Counted from the first letter of the stretch, positions 41,579 to 50,603 are shown. The stretch: 64,000 nt of DNA from Clavibacter michiganensis subsp. tessellarius (GCF_021922985.1 NZ_CP040788.1:2232001-2296000), one strand, 5' to 3'. Notes: generated by a model from the letters alone, not told the origin. A program made the numbers and translations.

Positions 41579-42292
41579 CTAGTTGACCGACGCGACGGAC
41601 GTGCCGACGAACTCCCACGCCGGCGTGACCGCGCGGCCCTGGAGCGCGTCGACCGTGGTGCCGGTCGGCAGGGTCGGGGCCGTGGGCAGCGTGATCTCGA
41701 AGCAGTAGTACTGGACGGAGGTGCTGTTCGCGGCGAGCGCCTGCACCTGCGCCGCGGTCGGCTCGGCGGTGGCGAGGGGCCCGGTGGCGATGACGTTGGC
41801 CGCGGTGGCGAAGGTCGTCGCGTCGCAGGTGGCCGACGTCGCCGAGGTCGCGACCCGGAGGGTCAGCGCGTTGAGGAGGAGGTTGTTCGCGTCCACCGCG
41901 GCGTTCGCGGTGCCCGCGGCGGGCTCCGAGTCCTGCAGGAGGAGCGTGCCGGCGACGGATCCCGCGACGGTGCGGAGCGCGACGGGCGCGTAGACCGTGT
42001 TGCCGGGGATGAGCGCGAGGGCTCCGGGCGAGAACGTGAGGTCCTGGCCGGGGTTGGTCTCGCTCTGCGTGAATCCGGTGCCGGCGAACGGCGCGACGAC
42101 GTTCTGCTCGACCTCGAAGGTCGAGGTGCCGAGGCCGGGGCCGCTGCCGTTGCCGCCACCGAAGACCCACTCGGAGTCGGTCCATGCGGCGAGGGTGGCC
42201 GTGACGCCGAGGCCGAGGACGAGGCCCCCGGACAGGAACGCCATGGTCTTGGTGCGACGCGACATGCGCGGACGCTCTGCGTGAAGTGCCAT
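41579..42292 (-). CDS. SipW-type signal peptide-containing secreted protein (TasA/camelysin-like)
   Basis: 237 residues. The N-terminus has MSRRTKTMAFLSGGLVLGLG and ends VTATLAAWTDSEWVFGGGNG, the SipW-dependent signal form with the cleavage-site aromatic/Asp/Glu. The mature part (about 195 residues) is Ala/Thr-rich beta sequence with two Cys. It resembles the camelysin/TasA family fibres. It is the first gene of the four-gene operon. ATG 42292 has AGGGGGAT upstream; MSRRTK at 42265 is an alternative start. Confidence 0.75.
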   Translation of the reverse strand: MALHAERPRMSRRTKTMAFLSGGLVLGLGVTATLAAWTDSEWVFGGGNGSGPGLGTSTFEVEQNVVAPFAGTGFTQSETNPGQDLTFSPGALALIPGNTVYAPVALRTVAGSVAGTLLLQDSEPAAGTANAAVDANNLLLNALTLRVATSATSATCDATTFATAANVIATGPLATAEPTAAQVQALAANSTSVQYYCFEITLPTAPTLPTGTTVDALQGRAVTPAWEFVGTSVASVN

Positions 42293-42597
42293 GAAGGTGA
42301 TCCCCCTGATAGTGCGGGCACCGCATCCGGCTCGCGGATCGTCCTGCCCCCTGCGCCGCCTCGATTCGGGCGACATCGTGAAGGTAGGTCCGCGATCGGC
42401 CGCCGCCGAGGCCCGGAGGGGACAACCGGTACCCGCCCGGTCGTTCCCCAGTGGCGCGGGGGATCCGCGGGGCCGACTACCGAGGCGGGGTCTGTGCCCC
42501 GTGCGAGGGTCCGCAGGTCCCTCCCCCGCGATTCCGGGCCGGAACGGCTCCCCTGGTAGCCTCGTCCGCGCAGGCGGGGACGACGAAGGCGAGCCAC
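42293..42597. other. Intergenic region between the surface operon and parA-like gene
   Basis: No supported gene in 305 bp. A possible -10 for the rightward ParA-like gene is TAGCCT at 42557-42562, leaving a leader of about 30 nt. The leftward operon promoter was not identified; an upstream AT-containing stretch CCTGATAGTGCG near 42305 may be part of it. No repeat or hairpin stands out. Confidence 0.4.
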
Positions 42598-44502
42598 ATG
42601 ACCGACGACACGCAGGACCCGGGCCCCCGCGACGGCGCAGCGCGCGACGCGAGCGCATCCGAGCCCCCCATCCTGAGCCGACGCGAGCTGCGTCGCCGCC
42701 AGCAGGAGATGGAGCAGAACCGCTCCTCCGGCGGCTCGGGCGACGCGCACCGCTGGGTGGATCCGTTCCCCGCGGTCCCCCGCACCTCCGAGGGCGGGCT
42801 GTTCGGTCCCGACCGCGTGCGTCCCGGATCCCCGGCCCCCGTCGCGGTGGACGACCCCACCTCCGGCGACGACGAGTCCGACGGCATCGACGACCTGGCG
42901 CCCGGCGCCGAGCCCGTCGACGCGCGGGACGACGCGGCCGACCTCCCCGTCGGCGCGGTCGGCGCCCGCACCGACGACGACGCGGACACCGGCGACGTCG
43001 AGGTCGTGGGCACGCGCGCGTTCGACGAGCTGTTCGTCGACGACGAGCGCGAGGCCGAGGTCGACGCCGCCGAGGACGCCGACGACGCGGCCGAGGAGCT
43101 CCCCGCCGGCGCCACCGCGCCGGGCGACGCCCCCTCCCCCTTCGACGCGGTCGTCGCGCCGGCGGTCGGATCCGCGTGGGCCGTCCCCGCGCCCCACGTC
43201 GTGAACGCGCACCCGTTCCGGATGCCGCTGCGCCCGTCGGCCGAGGTCGACGGCGAGGTCGACGGCGACGCGTCGGGCGACGCGAGCGCCGAGACCGCGT
43301 CGGCCGCCGCCGCCGAGCAGGCGGACACGCGCCAGGTGCCGATCACCCCGGCGATGCCCGAGCGCACCGCGGCGGCCGCGCCGGCCTCCGCGCCCGAGCC
43401 GCACCCCGTCTCCTCCCTCCCCCCGGCTCCCGTGGACGTCGAGGAGCCCGACGACGACCGCCGCCCCGGCAGCGACCTCACGGCGTTCCCCGACGCGGAT
43501 CCGCAGCGCTACGTCATGCGCACCCCGCGCGCCGACGCCGCCACGAGCGCCCTCACCCTCTTCCCCGAGCAGACCGGCCAGCGCCCGCCGCGCGGCCCCG
43601 TCGTCGCGCGCACCGGGTTCCGCGGCTTCCTCAACAGCGTCACGGGCGGGGTCTTCAAGATCGCGCCGGGCGCCGAGGAGGCCGCCGCCAACGCGGAGGT
43701 CTCCCGCCGCGAGGGCGACGAGCGCGTGATCCGCCAGGCCACGTGGTCGCGCGCGGTCAGCGTGCTGGTCGCGAACCGCAAGGGCGGCGTGGGCAAGACG
43801 CCCACCTCCCTCATCCTGGGCGGGGTGCTCGGCTCCATCCGCGGCGGATCCGTCGCCGTGGTCGAGGTCACCGACGATCCCGGAGCGCTCGGCTACCGCG
43901 CCGAGGGCCAGCCGACCCGGGGACTGGGCGAGCTCGTGCGCGACCGCGACGAGATCCACAGCGCGGGCCAGCTCGCCGGCTACACGGCGCCGCAGACGAG
44001 CTTCGCCTCCGTCGTCGCGTCCGTCGGTCCGCGCCGCGAGCTCACCGGCGACGACGTGATCGGCGTCTCCCGCCTCATCGACGAGTACTACGCGATGCGC
44101 GTGATGGACTCCGGCAACCAGCCGTCGTCGTCCGCCTTCCGCGGCGCGATCGAGGTCACCGACGTGCTCGTCGTCCCCGTGCTCAACGCGGGCGACGCGG
44201 TGCTCGAGGCCGTCGCGCTGCTCGACTTCCTGCGCGAGCTCGGCGGCCACGCGGCGATGCTGGCCGACAACGCCGTGATCATCCGCCTGCACGACGGACG
44301 CCCGGAGGACCCGGCGGTCGTCGCGCGCATCGACCGCATCCTCGAGGACGCCCGCCCGGCCCAGATCTTCACGGTGCCGTACGACGCGCACATCGCCGAG
44401 CGCGGACCGATCTCGCTCGCGTCGCTCGACCCCGAGGTGGCGCGCGCCTTCACGGCCGCGACCGCGGGCGTCGTGCAGCGCCTGGCGCACGCGGTCCGCT
44501 GA
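42598..44502 (+). CDS. ParA/MinD-like ATPase with long disordered acidic N-terminus
   Basis: 634 residues. Residues 1-330 are low complexity, rich in Asp, Glu, Ala and Pro, with a basic patch (SRRELRRRQQEME) near 25. A linker (RTGFRGFLNSVTGGVFKI) follows, then the ATPase: deviant Walker A in NRKGGVGKTPTSLILGG at about 392-408, with the second Thr replaced by Pro (GKTP), and a switch region RVMDSGNQPSSS at about 500. This resembles actinobacterial ATPases linked to type VII secretion and EspI-like proteins. Partner unknown. The stop overlaps the next frame as CTGA. Confidence 0.72.
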   Translation: MTDDTQDPGPRDGAARDASASEPPILSRRELRRRQQEMEQNRSSGGSGDAHRWVDPFPAVPRTSEGGLFGPDRVRPGSPAPVAVDDPTSGDDESDGIDDLAPGAEPVDARDDAADLPVGAVGARTDDDADTGDVEVVGTRAFDELFVDDEREAEVDAAEDADDAAEELPAGATAPGDAPSPFDAVVAPAVGSAWAVPAPHVVNAHPFRMPLRPSAEVDGEVDGDASGDASAETASAAAAEQADTRQVPITPAMPERTAAAAPASAPEPHPVSSLPPAPVDVEEPDDDRRPGSDLTAFPDADPQRYVMRTPRADAATSALTLFPEQTGQRPPRGPVVARTGFRGFLNSVTGGVFKIAPGAEEAAANAEVSRREGDERVIRQATWSRAVSVLVANRKGGVGKTPTSLILGGVLGSIRGGSVAVVEVTDDPGALGYRAEGQPTRGLGELVRDRDEIHSAGQLAGYTAPQTSFASVVASVGPRRELTGDDVIGVSRLIDEYYAMRVMDSGNQPSSSAFRGAIEVTDVLVVPVLNAGDAVLEAVALLDFLRELGGHAAMLADNAVIIRLHDGRPEDPAVVARIDRILEDARPAQIFTVPYDAHIAERGPISLASLDPEVARAFTAATAGVVQRLAHAVR

Positions 44503-45938
44503 CGGGCGCGACCGGGGGCGGATCCGGGCCGGCCGGGGGCGAGGCCGGTTCCGCCGGGCGCGGCCCGCGGATCCGTCGCCCGCTCGACCGGGAGATCCTC
44601 GCGCTGGCGGTGCCCGCGCTCGGCGCGCTCGTGGCCGAGCCGCTGTTCCTCCTCACCGACACGGCGCTCGTCGGCCACCTCGGAAGCGCGCCGCTCGCGG
44701 GCCTCGGCATCGCCAGCGTGATCCTGCAGACGATCGTCGGCCTCCTCGTCTTCCTGGCCTACGCGACGACGCCCACCGTGGCGCGGCGGCTCGGCGCGGG
44801 CGACCGGCCGGGCGCGATCCGCGCGGGCATCGACAGCCTGTGGCTGGCGCTCGCGCTCGGCGCGGTGGTGCTGGTCGTGGGGCTCGTGGTCGCGGATCCG
44901 CTCGTGCGCACCCTCGCCGACACCGGCGGCGCGGACGCGGACCCGGCCGCGACCGCCGCCGTGGTCGACGCCGCGCGCACCTACCTCGGCATCTCGCTCG
45001 CCGGGATGCCCGCGATGCTCCTCGTCATCGCCGCGACCGGCCTCCTCCGCGGCCTCCAGGACACGCGCACCCCGCTCGTCGTCGCCGTCTCCGGCTTCGC
45101 GGCGAACGCGGCCCTCAACGCGTTCCTCATCTACGGGCTCGGGTTCGGCATCGCCGGATCCGCGTGGGGCACCGTCATCGCGCAGTGGGGCATGGCCGCC
45201 GTCTTCGTCCTGATCGCCGTGCACGCCGCCCGCGAGACCGGCACGACCCTGCGGCCCGGCCTCCGCGGCGTCGCGCGCTCGGCGGCCTCCGGCGGCTGGC
45301 TGCTGGTGCGCACGGCGTCGCTCCGGGCGGCGATCCTCGCCACGGTGGCGGTGGGCGCGGGGCTCGGGGTCACGGGGCTCGCGACCCTGCAGATCGCGCT
45401 CACCCTCTTCTCGACCGTCGCGTTCGTGCTCGACGCCCTCGCCATCGCGGGCCAAGCGCTCGTCGGCCACGGCCTCGGCTCCGACGACGTGCCGCGCGTC
45501 CGCGCGGTATCCCGCCGCCTCGTGCAGTGGGGCGTCGGCCTCGGCGCGGTCCTCGGCCTCGTGCTCGCCGCGCTCTCCCCGCTGCTCGGGCCGGTCTTCA
45601 CGGGCGACGCGGACATCCACCGCATGCTCACCGCCGTGACCCTCGTGCTCGCGGTGGGCCTGCCCGTCGCCGGCTACGTGTTCGTGCTCGACGGCGTGCT
45701 GATCGGCGCCGGCGACGCCCGCTACCTCGCCCTCGCGGGCCTCGTGAACCTCGCGATCTACGCGCCTGCGCTGATCCTCGTGGCCTGGCTCACCGAGACC
45801 GGCCGCGTCGCGGGCACCCCCGCCCTCCTCGCGCTCTGGGCGGCCTTCGGCCTCGTCTACATCGGCGCGCGGGCGCTCACGCTGGGCCTGCGGGCGCGCG
45901 GCGACCGGTGGATCGTGACGGGGGTCGCGCGGGCCTGA
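44499..45938 (+). CDS. MATE family efflux transporter (start codon unclear)
   Basis: About 479 residues, 12 helices in two bundles of six: LDREILALAVPALGALVAEP, then FLLTDTALVGHLGSAPLAG (MATE motif), then GLLRGLQDTRTPLVVAVSGF and VLIGAGDARYLALAGLVNL near the end. No ATG, GTG or TTG precedes the first helix in this frame before it runs into the ParA gene; the only suitable codon is CTG 44499, overlapping the upstream stop as CTGA. GTG 44610 would cut off the start of helix 1. It is probably a drug/metabolite Na+ or H+ antiporter (DinF-like). Confidence 0.85.
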   Translation: MTGATGGGSGPAGGEAGSAGRGPRIRRPLDREILALAVPALGALVAEPLFLLTDTALVGHLGSAPLAGLGIASVILQTIVGLLVFLAYATTPTVARRLGAGDRPGAIRAGIDSLWLALALGAVVLVVGLVVADPLVRTLADTGGADADPAATAAVVDAARTYLGISLAGMPAMLLVIAATGLLRGLQDTRTPLVVAVSGFAANAALNAFLIYGLGFGIAGSAWGTVIAQWGMAAVFVLIAVHAARETGTTLRPGLRGVARSAASGGWLLVRTASLRAAILATVAVGAGLGVTGLATLQIALTLFSTVAFVLDALAIAGQALVGHGLGSDDVPRVRAVSRRLVQWGVGLGAVLGLVLAALSPLLGPVFTGDADIHRMLTAVTLVLAVGLPVAGYVFVLDGVLIGAGDARYLALAGLVNLAIYAPALILVAWLTETGRVAGTPALLALWAAFGLVYIGARALTLGLRARGDRWIVTGVARA

Positions 45939-45963
45939 CCCGCGCCGACCGCGCGTGCGCGGA

Positions 45964-46179
45964 TCAGCGGCGCCGTCGCCCCCAGCGGGACACGCGTGGC
46001 GGGTGGGACGGGCCGACGCGGATCCACCTCGCATCCGCCGCGCCCCCGGGCTCGACGACGACGTACCGGCCGACCTCCGAGTCGTAGTACACGGACTTGC
46101 CGGACCGCGCGAGGTTCTCCGCGGCGCGGGCGACGAGCTCGTGCGCGAGGCGTTGGGACTCGGCGCTGTAGGTGCTCAT
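45964..46179 (-). CDS. Small hypothetical protein
   Basis: 71 residues. It reads AHELVARAAENLARSGKSVYYDSEVGRYVVVEPGG, then an Arg-rich end (RWGRRRR). AGGAGG lies 11 nt before ATG 46179, which overlaps the stop of the gene before it (ATGA), so the two are coupled. Not recognised. Confidence 0.6.
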   Translation of the reverse strand: MSTYSAESQRLAHELVARAAENLARSGKSVYYDSEVGRYVVVEPGGAADARWIRVGPSHPPRVSRWGRRRR

Positions 46180-46553
46180 GCGAGCGACCACCTCCTGAGG
46201 ATCCGTCGCGCGCGACCGCCGTCTCCGGACCGTGTCGCGCGCACGCGGGTCACGATAGCGTTCCCGACCGCGACCGCCATCTCGCTGTCGTCATCCGAGG
46301 CCCAGGGGACGCTGATCAGGGCGGTGAGGACCGAGATGCCCACCTCCGACTGCCCCGGATCCGGATTGGTGGACCTCTCGCACGCCCAGGCGAAGCGCTG
46401 CCACCACTGCTCGCGCTGCGTCCACCGGCCGGAGCGGTGGGCGGCGATCGCGGAGAGCACGGCCGAGAGGATGGCGGCGCCTCCGGCGATGACCGCCGCC
46501 CAGAGCGTGGCGGCGCCTTGCACCGACGCCGTCACCGCCTCGGCATGGATCAC
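46176..46553 (-). CDS. Hypothetical single-helix membrane protein
   Basis: 125 residues from GTG 46553. An N-terminal helix (AATLWAAVIAGGAAILSAVLSAI) is followed by an amphipathic, Trp-bearing region (WTQREQWWQRFAWACERS) and a soluble tail. ATG 46586 is an alternative start. Similar small proteins accompany restriction or phage-defence genes in other genomes, but nothing here supports that. Confidence 0.55.
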   Translation of the reverse strand: MIHAEAVTASVQGAATLWAAVIAGGAAILSAVLSAIAAHRSGRWTQREQWWQRFAWACERSTNPDPGQSEVGISVLTALISVPWASDDDSEMAVAVGNAIVTRVRATRSGDGGRARRILRRWSLA

Positions 46554-46721
46554 GTGCGCCTCGTCTCCTCGCGAGCGGACGGGCATCCGCCCGCGTCGGC
46601 GGCGGAACAGCCAGCCGACGGCGCACTGTGGCACGCGGGAGCGGCATCCCCACCTCGGCGGCCGAGGAGGGGGGCGGCCGGCATCAGGACGCCCTGGGGA
46701 GGGCCGAGGCCGCGGCGCCGC

Positions 46722-47573
46722 TCAGTACATCGCGAGCGGACCCGCGCCCGCGGGCGCCGGGAACGCGCGGTCGAGCGCCTCCAGCGTCTCGTCCGGGATC
46801 GCGAGGTCGAGCGCCGCGCGGTTCTCGGCGACGTGCGCGGCCGTCGCGGCCTTGGCGGTGGCGAAGACGTGCGGCGCCTGGCGGACAACCCACGCGAGGG
46901 CGAGCTGGCCCGCGCTGACGCCGAGCGGCTCCGCGAGGGCGGCGAGCGTCGGATCCGTCGCGAGCCGGCCCTGGTCGAGCGGCGAGTACGCCATGACGGG
47001 CATGCGGCGGTCGCGGGCCCACGGGATCACGTCGGCCTCGGGCCCGCGCTGGGCGAGGTTGTAGAGCACCTGGTCGGTCTGCACGGCGTCGCCGCCGGGG
47101 ATCGCGGCCAGCTCATCGAGGGCGCGGGCGTCGAGGTTGCTGACGCCCCACGCGCGGATCAGGCCCTCCTCGACGAGCTCCTGCATCGCGGCGACCGTGT
47201 CGGCCAGCGGGTGGGATCCGCGCCAGTGCAGCAGGTAGAGGTCGAGCCGGTCGGTGCCGAGGCGCGCGAGGCTGCGGCGGGCGGCCTCGCCCGTGCCGCG
47301 GCGGGACGCGTTCGAGGGGAGCACCTTGCTGATGAGGAACACCTCGTCGCGGCGACCGGAGATGGCCTCGCCGACGAGCTCCTCGGATCGCCCGCTGCCG
47401 TACATCTCGGCGGTGTCGATCGCGGTGAGGCCCGCGTCGAGGCCGGCGCGCAGGGCGTCGAGCTCGGTGGACCGGGCGGCGCGGTCGTCGCCCATGTTCC
47501 AGGTGCCCTGCGCGAGGGCGACGGCGGTGCGGCCGTCGGGGAAGGTGGTCGTGGGGATATCGGTGTCAGGCAT
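46722..47573 (-). CDS. Aldo/keto reductase
   Basis: 283 residues. All four catalytic residues are present: Asp and Tyr in AIDTAEMYGSGRSEE, Lys in VFLISKVLPSN and His in LDLYLLHWRGS. NADPH-binding motif at the end: HVFATAKAATAAHVAENRAAL. It resembles DkgA/YvgN-like reductases of the Mvim/aldo-keto group. Start ATG 47573 chosen with GAGG 9 nt upstream; ATG 47582 is also possible. Confidence 0.88.
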   Translation of the reverse strand: MPDTDIPTTTFPDGRTAVALAQGTWNMGDDRAARSTELDALRAGLDAGLTAIDTAEMYGSGRSEELVGEAISGRRDEVFLISKVLPSNASRRGTGEAARRSLARLGTDRLDLYLLHWRGSHPLADTVAAMQELVEEGLIRAWGVSNLDARALDELAAIPGGDAVQTDQVLYNLAQRGPEADVIPWARDRRMPVMAYSPLDQGRLATDPTLAALAEPLGVSAGQLALAWVVRQAPHVFATAKAATAAHVAENRAALDLAIPDETLEALDRAFPAPAGAGPLAMY

Positions 47574-47605
47574 CGCGTCCATCCTCGTCCGATCGCGGGC
47601 CGGGG

Positions 47606-48058
47606 TCACGGGAGCGCCCCCACCGTGATCCCCACCTGGTACGCCGCGCACGACCCCTCTCCGTCGTCGCAGTCGTCGATCGCGCTGCCCCGGACGCTGA
47701 CGCTCGCCGGACCCGCGGGCAGGCCATCGGGCACGACGACCTCGCGGACGAAGGCGCCGTCCGCACCCACGCGGGACTGCTCGCCCTCCCGGAAGGCGCT
47801 GCCGCCGCCGGTCGCGGGCGCCTCCGACACGATGCGGATCGTGTGCGTCCGGCCGGATCCGTAGCCCAGGTCGCAGTCGACGGCCGGGCTCGAGACGGTC
47901 ATCGTGCCGCCGGGGGCGACCGTCGCAGGGGACGCGGTGAGCGGCGCGGGCAGGCAGCGCTCCGAGCGCAGCGCGCCGCAGCCCGAGAGACCACCGGCCA
48001 GCACGATCGCCACGGCCGAGCCGGCCGCGAGCGCCGCCGCCTTCCGCGTCCACCTCAC
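47606..48058 (-). CDS. Putative lipoprotein
   Basis: 150 residues from GTG 48058. A basic start, a hydrophobic segment, and lipobox LSGC at about 22-25 show a lipoprotein. The mature part (PATVAPGGTMTVSSPAVDC) looks like one Ig-like or beta-sandwich domain with four Cys. It overlaps the ASCH stop by 4 bp (GTGA). Function unknown. Confidence 0.72.
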   Translation of the reverse strand: MRWTRKAAALAAGSAVAIVLAGGLSGCGALRSERCLPAPLTASPATVAPGGTMTVSSPAVDCDLGYGSGRTHTIRIVSEAPATGGGSAFREGEQSRVGADGAFVREVVVPDGLPAGPASVSVRGSAIDDCDDGEGSCAAYQVGITVGALP

Positions 48059-48570
48059 CGAGGGTCCGCATGCTCCGGCGGCCACACCACGGCGAAGCGC
48101 TCGAAGACGATCTCGTCGTCCTCCGACCACGCGGCGCCGCGGGCCGCGCTCACGCGCTCCCAGTAGATGCGGTGCTGCGTGCGCCAGCTCTCGAGGGAGA
48201 GGTCGTCCTCGCCCTCGTCGCGCGCGAAGTCGGCGTCGGCGCTGGGGAAGGGCCCGACGCGGAGCTCGGTGCTGCGGATCACGATGCGCGGCGCCCCGGT
48301 GCTGTCGCAGGCGATCCAGTGCGAGCCGATGCGCGGCACCTCGTCGCCGCGCGCGAGGAAGTCGGCGACCAGCTCGGCGGTCGCGCGCTTGCGGCGCGCG
48401 AGCACGATGCCGAGCAGCTCGTCGGCGAGCCGCGCGTGATCGCCGAAGTGCTCGACCGTGCGCTCGGGCCCGGCGGCGACGGCCTGCGGGTGCGCCTCGG
48501 CGTACGCGGCCCACATGCGCGCGGCCGCCTCGAGGTCGGGCGGGGAGACGGGCGCGGTCGCATCGCTCAT
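48055..48570 (-). CDS. ASCH domain protein
   Basis: 171 residues. The ASCH fold is seen in ELLGIVLARRKRATAELVAD, then GDEVPRIGSHWIACDSTGAP and RIVIRSTELRVGPF, and the end SLESWRTQHRIYWERV. The family binds RNA or acts as an amidohydrolase on modified nucleosides (YqfB-type), but the substrate here is not known. Coupled to the lipoprotein gene. Confidence 0.85.
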   Translation of the reverse strand: MSDATAPVSPPDLEAAARMWAAYAEAHPQAVAAGPERTVEHFGDHARLADELLGIVLARRKRATAELVADFLARGDEVPRIGSHWIACDSTGAPRIVIRSTELRVGPFPSADADFARDEGEDDLSLESWRTQHRIYWERVSAARGAAWSEDDEIVFERFAVVWPPEHADPR

Positions 48571-48735
48571 GGGTCCGATGCTCCCACGCGGCCCGGCCGC
48601 GGCGGCGGCGCGGCGGGATCCGTCAGCGCGCCCGAGCCACGAACACCATCACGCGCGACGCCTCCGTCAGCGGGCCGCGCGCAGTCGCCGTGCCCCGACG
48701 TCACCCAGCGCACGGCGCGCCCCTAGCCTGATCCC

Positions 48736-49275
48736 GTGACCGACGATCCCCACCAGCCGCCCGCCCGGAACGGCCACGGCCGCCGCCTCCCCGACGCCGA
48801 GCAGCGGTCCGAGGCGCTCAAGGAGCGGATCTACGTGACGTTCACCGCGCTCGCGGTGACCATCGCGATCGGGCGCGACGCGGATCACGCGACCGTCGGC
48901 GGCGCCGCCACGACGCTCCTGCTCACGGTCGTCGGCACGCTGCTCGCGGTGTCGGTCGCCGAGTACATCGCGCAGATGGTGCGCGACGGCGAGGTGCCGG
49001 ACCGGCGCGACGTGGGCCACATCCTCTACGTCTGCGCCAGCTCGCTCGGGGTGCTGCCCGTGCCGATGGCGGTCCTCGGCCTGTGCGCGCTCGGGGCGCT
49101 CGATCTCGCGGCGGCCCTCCGGATCATCTCGATCGCGCTCGTGGCGACGCTCGTGCTCGTGACGCTCATCGCCGTCCGCCGCCTCCGGGTGGGCCTCGGC
49201 GTCAAGCTGCTCGTGCTCGCGGGCGTCGCGGTGCTCGGTGCGGCGGTGCTCGCGGTGGAGCTGGCCGTCCACTGA
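48736..49275 (+). CDS. Four-helix membrane protein of unknown function
   Basis: 179 residues from GTG 48736, with TAGCCT 6 nt upstream. Helices: FTALAVTIAIG, TTLLLTVVGTLLAVSVAEYIAQMV, ILYVCASSLGVLPVPMAVLGLC and a long pair at the C-terminus. A conserved-looking motif VSVAEYIAQMVRDGE is shared by small actinobacterial membrane proteins. No function known. Confidence 0.72.
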   Translation: MTDDPHQPPARNGHGRRLPDAEQRSEALKERIYVTFTALAVTIAIGRDADHATVGGAATTLLLTVVGTLLAVSVAEYIAQMVRDGEVPDRRDVGHILYVCASSLGVLPVPMAVLGLCALGALDLAAALRIISIALVATLVLVTLIAVRRLRVGLGVKLLVLAGVAVLGAAVLAVELAVH

Positions 49276-49329
49276 TCCGCTCGGCGTCGCTGCCGGGACG
49301 CCGGGATCCGACCGACGTAGCGTGAGGCC

Positions 49330-49887
49330 ATGGCCGCGTCCCCGCTCCCCGTGCACCTCGAGACCGCCCGCCTCCGGCTGCGACCGCTGGGACCCGCGGA
49401 CGCCGACCTCGTCCACCGGCTCTGGGTCGAGCGCGACCCGCGCCATCCGCCGCACCGCCGTCTCGACGAGGCGGGGCACCCGTCGCTCGCGGAGGTGCGC
49501 GACCGCCTCGTGGTGCAGGAGGAGGAGTCGCTCCGCACGGGGATCGGGCTGCTCGCCGTCGAGCGCCGCGACGCGCCAGATGCCGTGGGGTACTGCGGGC
49601 TCGTCGTCGGCAGCGCCTCGGTGGAGGAGCCCGAGATGGCCTTCGAGCTGCTGCGCGACGCGCACGGGCAGGGCATCGCGACGGAGGCGGCGCGCGCGCT
49701 CGTCGACGCCGCCCGCGGGACCGGCCGCACCCGCCTCTGGTCCACGGTGCGCCGCTGGAACGCCGCGTCCCTCCGCGTGCTGGAGAAGGCGGGCTTCGCG
49801 GAGAGCGGGCGGGTGACGGCGGATCCCGAGCACGGCGACACCGTGTGGATGACGTTCGACCTCGCCCCGGCGGCGACCCGCGACTAG
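49330..49887 (+). CDS. GNAT family N-acetyltransferase
   Basis: 185 residues. GNAT motif A is FELLRDAHGQGIATEAARALVDAA, and RLWSTVRRWNAASLRVLEKAGFAESG is the usual RimJ/RimL-type ending. The N-terminus LETARLRLRPLGPADADLVHRLW is typical. TAGCGT lies 6 nt before ATG. Substrate unknown. Confidence 0.88.
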   Translation: MAASPLPVHLETARLRLRPLGPADADLVHRLWVERDPRHPPHRRLDEAGHPSLAEVRDRLVVQEEESLRTGIGLLAVERRDAPDAVGYCGLVVGSASVEEPEMAFELLRDAHGQGIATEAARALVDAARGTGRTRLWSTVRRWNAASLRVLEKAGFAESGRVTADPEHGDTVWMTFDLAPAATRD

Positions 49888-49934
49888 CCCGCGCGCCGCT
49901 CGTCCGCCGGCGCCGCACCCGCATCCACCGCCGA

Positions 49935-50483
49935 CTAGCCCGCCTCCGAGTCCCCCGCCCCCGAGTCGTCCGCCCGCGACTCCCAGCGCACCTCGCCGTC
50001 GACGCGCGCGTCCGTGGGCGCGAGCCCGAGCCGCCGCGCCACGGCCTCGCTCGCCGCGTGATCCGGGTGGATGTTCGCCCGCACCACCCCGACGCCCTGC
50101 TCCCGCAGCCACGCCACCATCGCCGCCGCGCACTCGGCCGCCGCGCCGGATCCCTGCGTCGCGGTCCCGACGAGCCACGCGACCTCCGCGACGCGCGTCG
50201 GCCCCTCGTCGGTCACGGTCGCCTGCACGAAGCCGGCCGCGCGGCCCGTCGCGCGCTCGCGGAGGATCCACACCAGCCACCGCGCGGACCCGTCCGGCGA
50301 GCGCCCCGCCGCCTGCCGCGCGAAGCGCACCTCGAGCGCGGCGGGCGACGGCGGCTCGCCCCCGGTGAAGCGGTACAGCGCCGGATCCGCCAGCACCCCG
50401 ACCATCTCCCGCGCGTGCGCGACCACCAGCGGCTCGAGCGCGAACCGCGCCGTGGCGAGCACGGGGGCCGGCGTCGTCGTCAT
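49935..50483 (-). CDS. GNAT family N-acetyltransferase
   Basis: 182 residues, start ATG 50483. Begins VLATARFALEPLVVAHAREMVG; motif A is EVAWLVGTATQGSGAAAECAAAMVAWL, and the end GVVRANIHPDHAASEAVARRLGLAP resembles RimJ/RimL-like acetyltransferases. It is convergent with the other GNAT gene, and the two are not close copies. Confidence 0.85.
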   Translation of the reverse strand: MTTTPAPVLATARFALEPLVVAHAREMVGVLADPALYRFTGGEPPSPAALEVRFARQAAGRSPDGSARWLVWILRERATGRAAGFVQATVTDEGPTRVAEVAWLVGTATQGSGAAAECAAAMVAWLREQGVGVVRANIHPDHAASEAVARRLGLAPTDARVDGEVRWESRADDSGAGDSEAG

Positions 50484-50603
50484 CGCCCGAGCCTCCCACG
50501 CATGTGCGCCGGCGACCCGTGCAGCGGGGATCGGCTGCCGTCCGCCGGGATCCGGCCCGACGCGCGGCCCGCCGCCGCCGCACCCCGCCGATACGCTGAC
50601 GAC

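Noticed and set aside
39100..42559. Long plus-strand frames opposite the surface operon
   Set aside because: Rich in Gly/Arg/Ala and antisense to the SipW peptidase tail and its neighbours, which have intact motifs. No ribosome site or domain.
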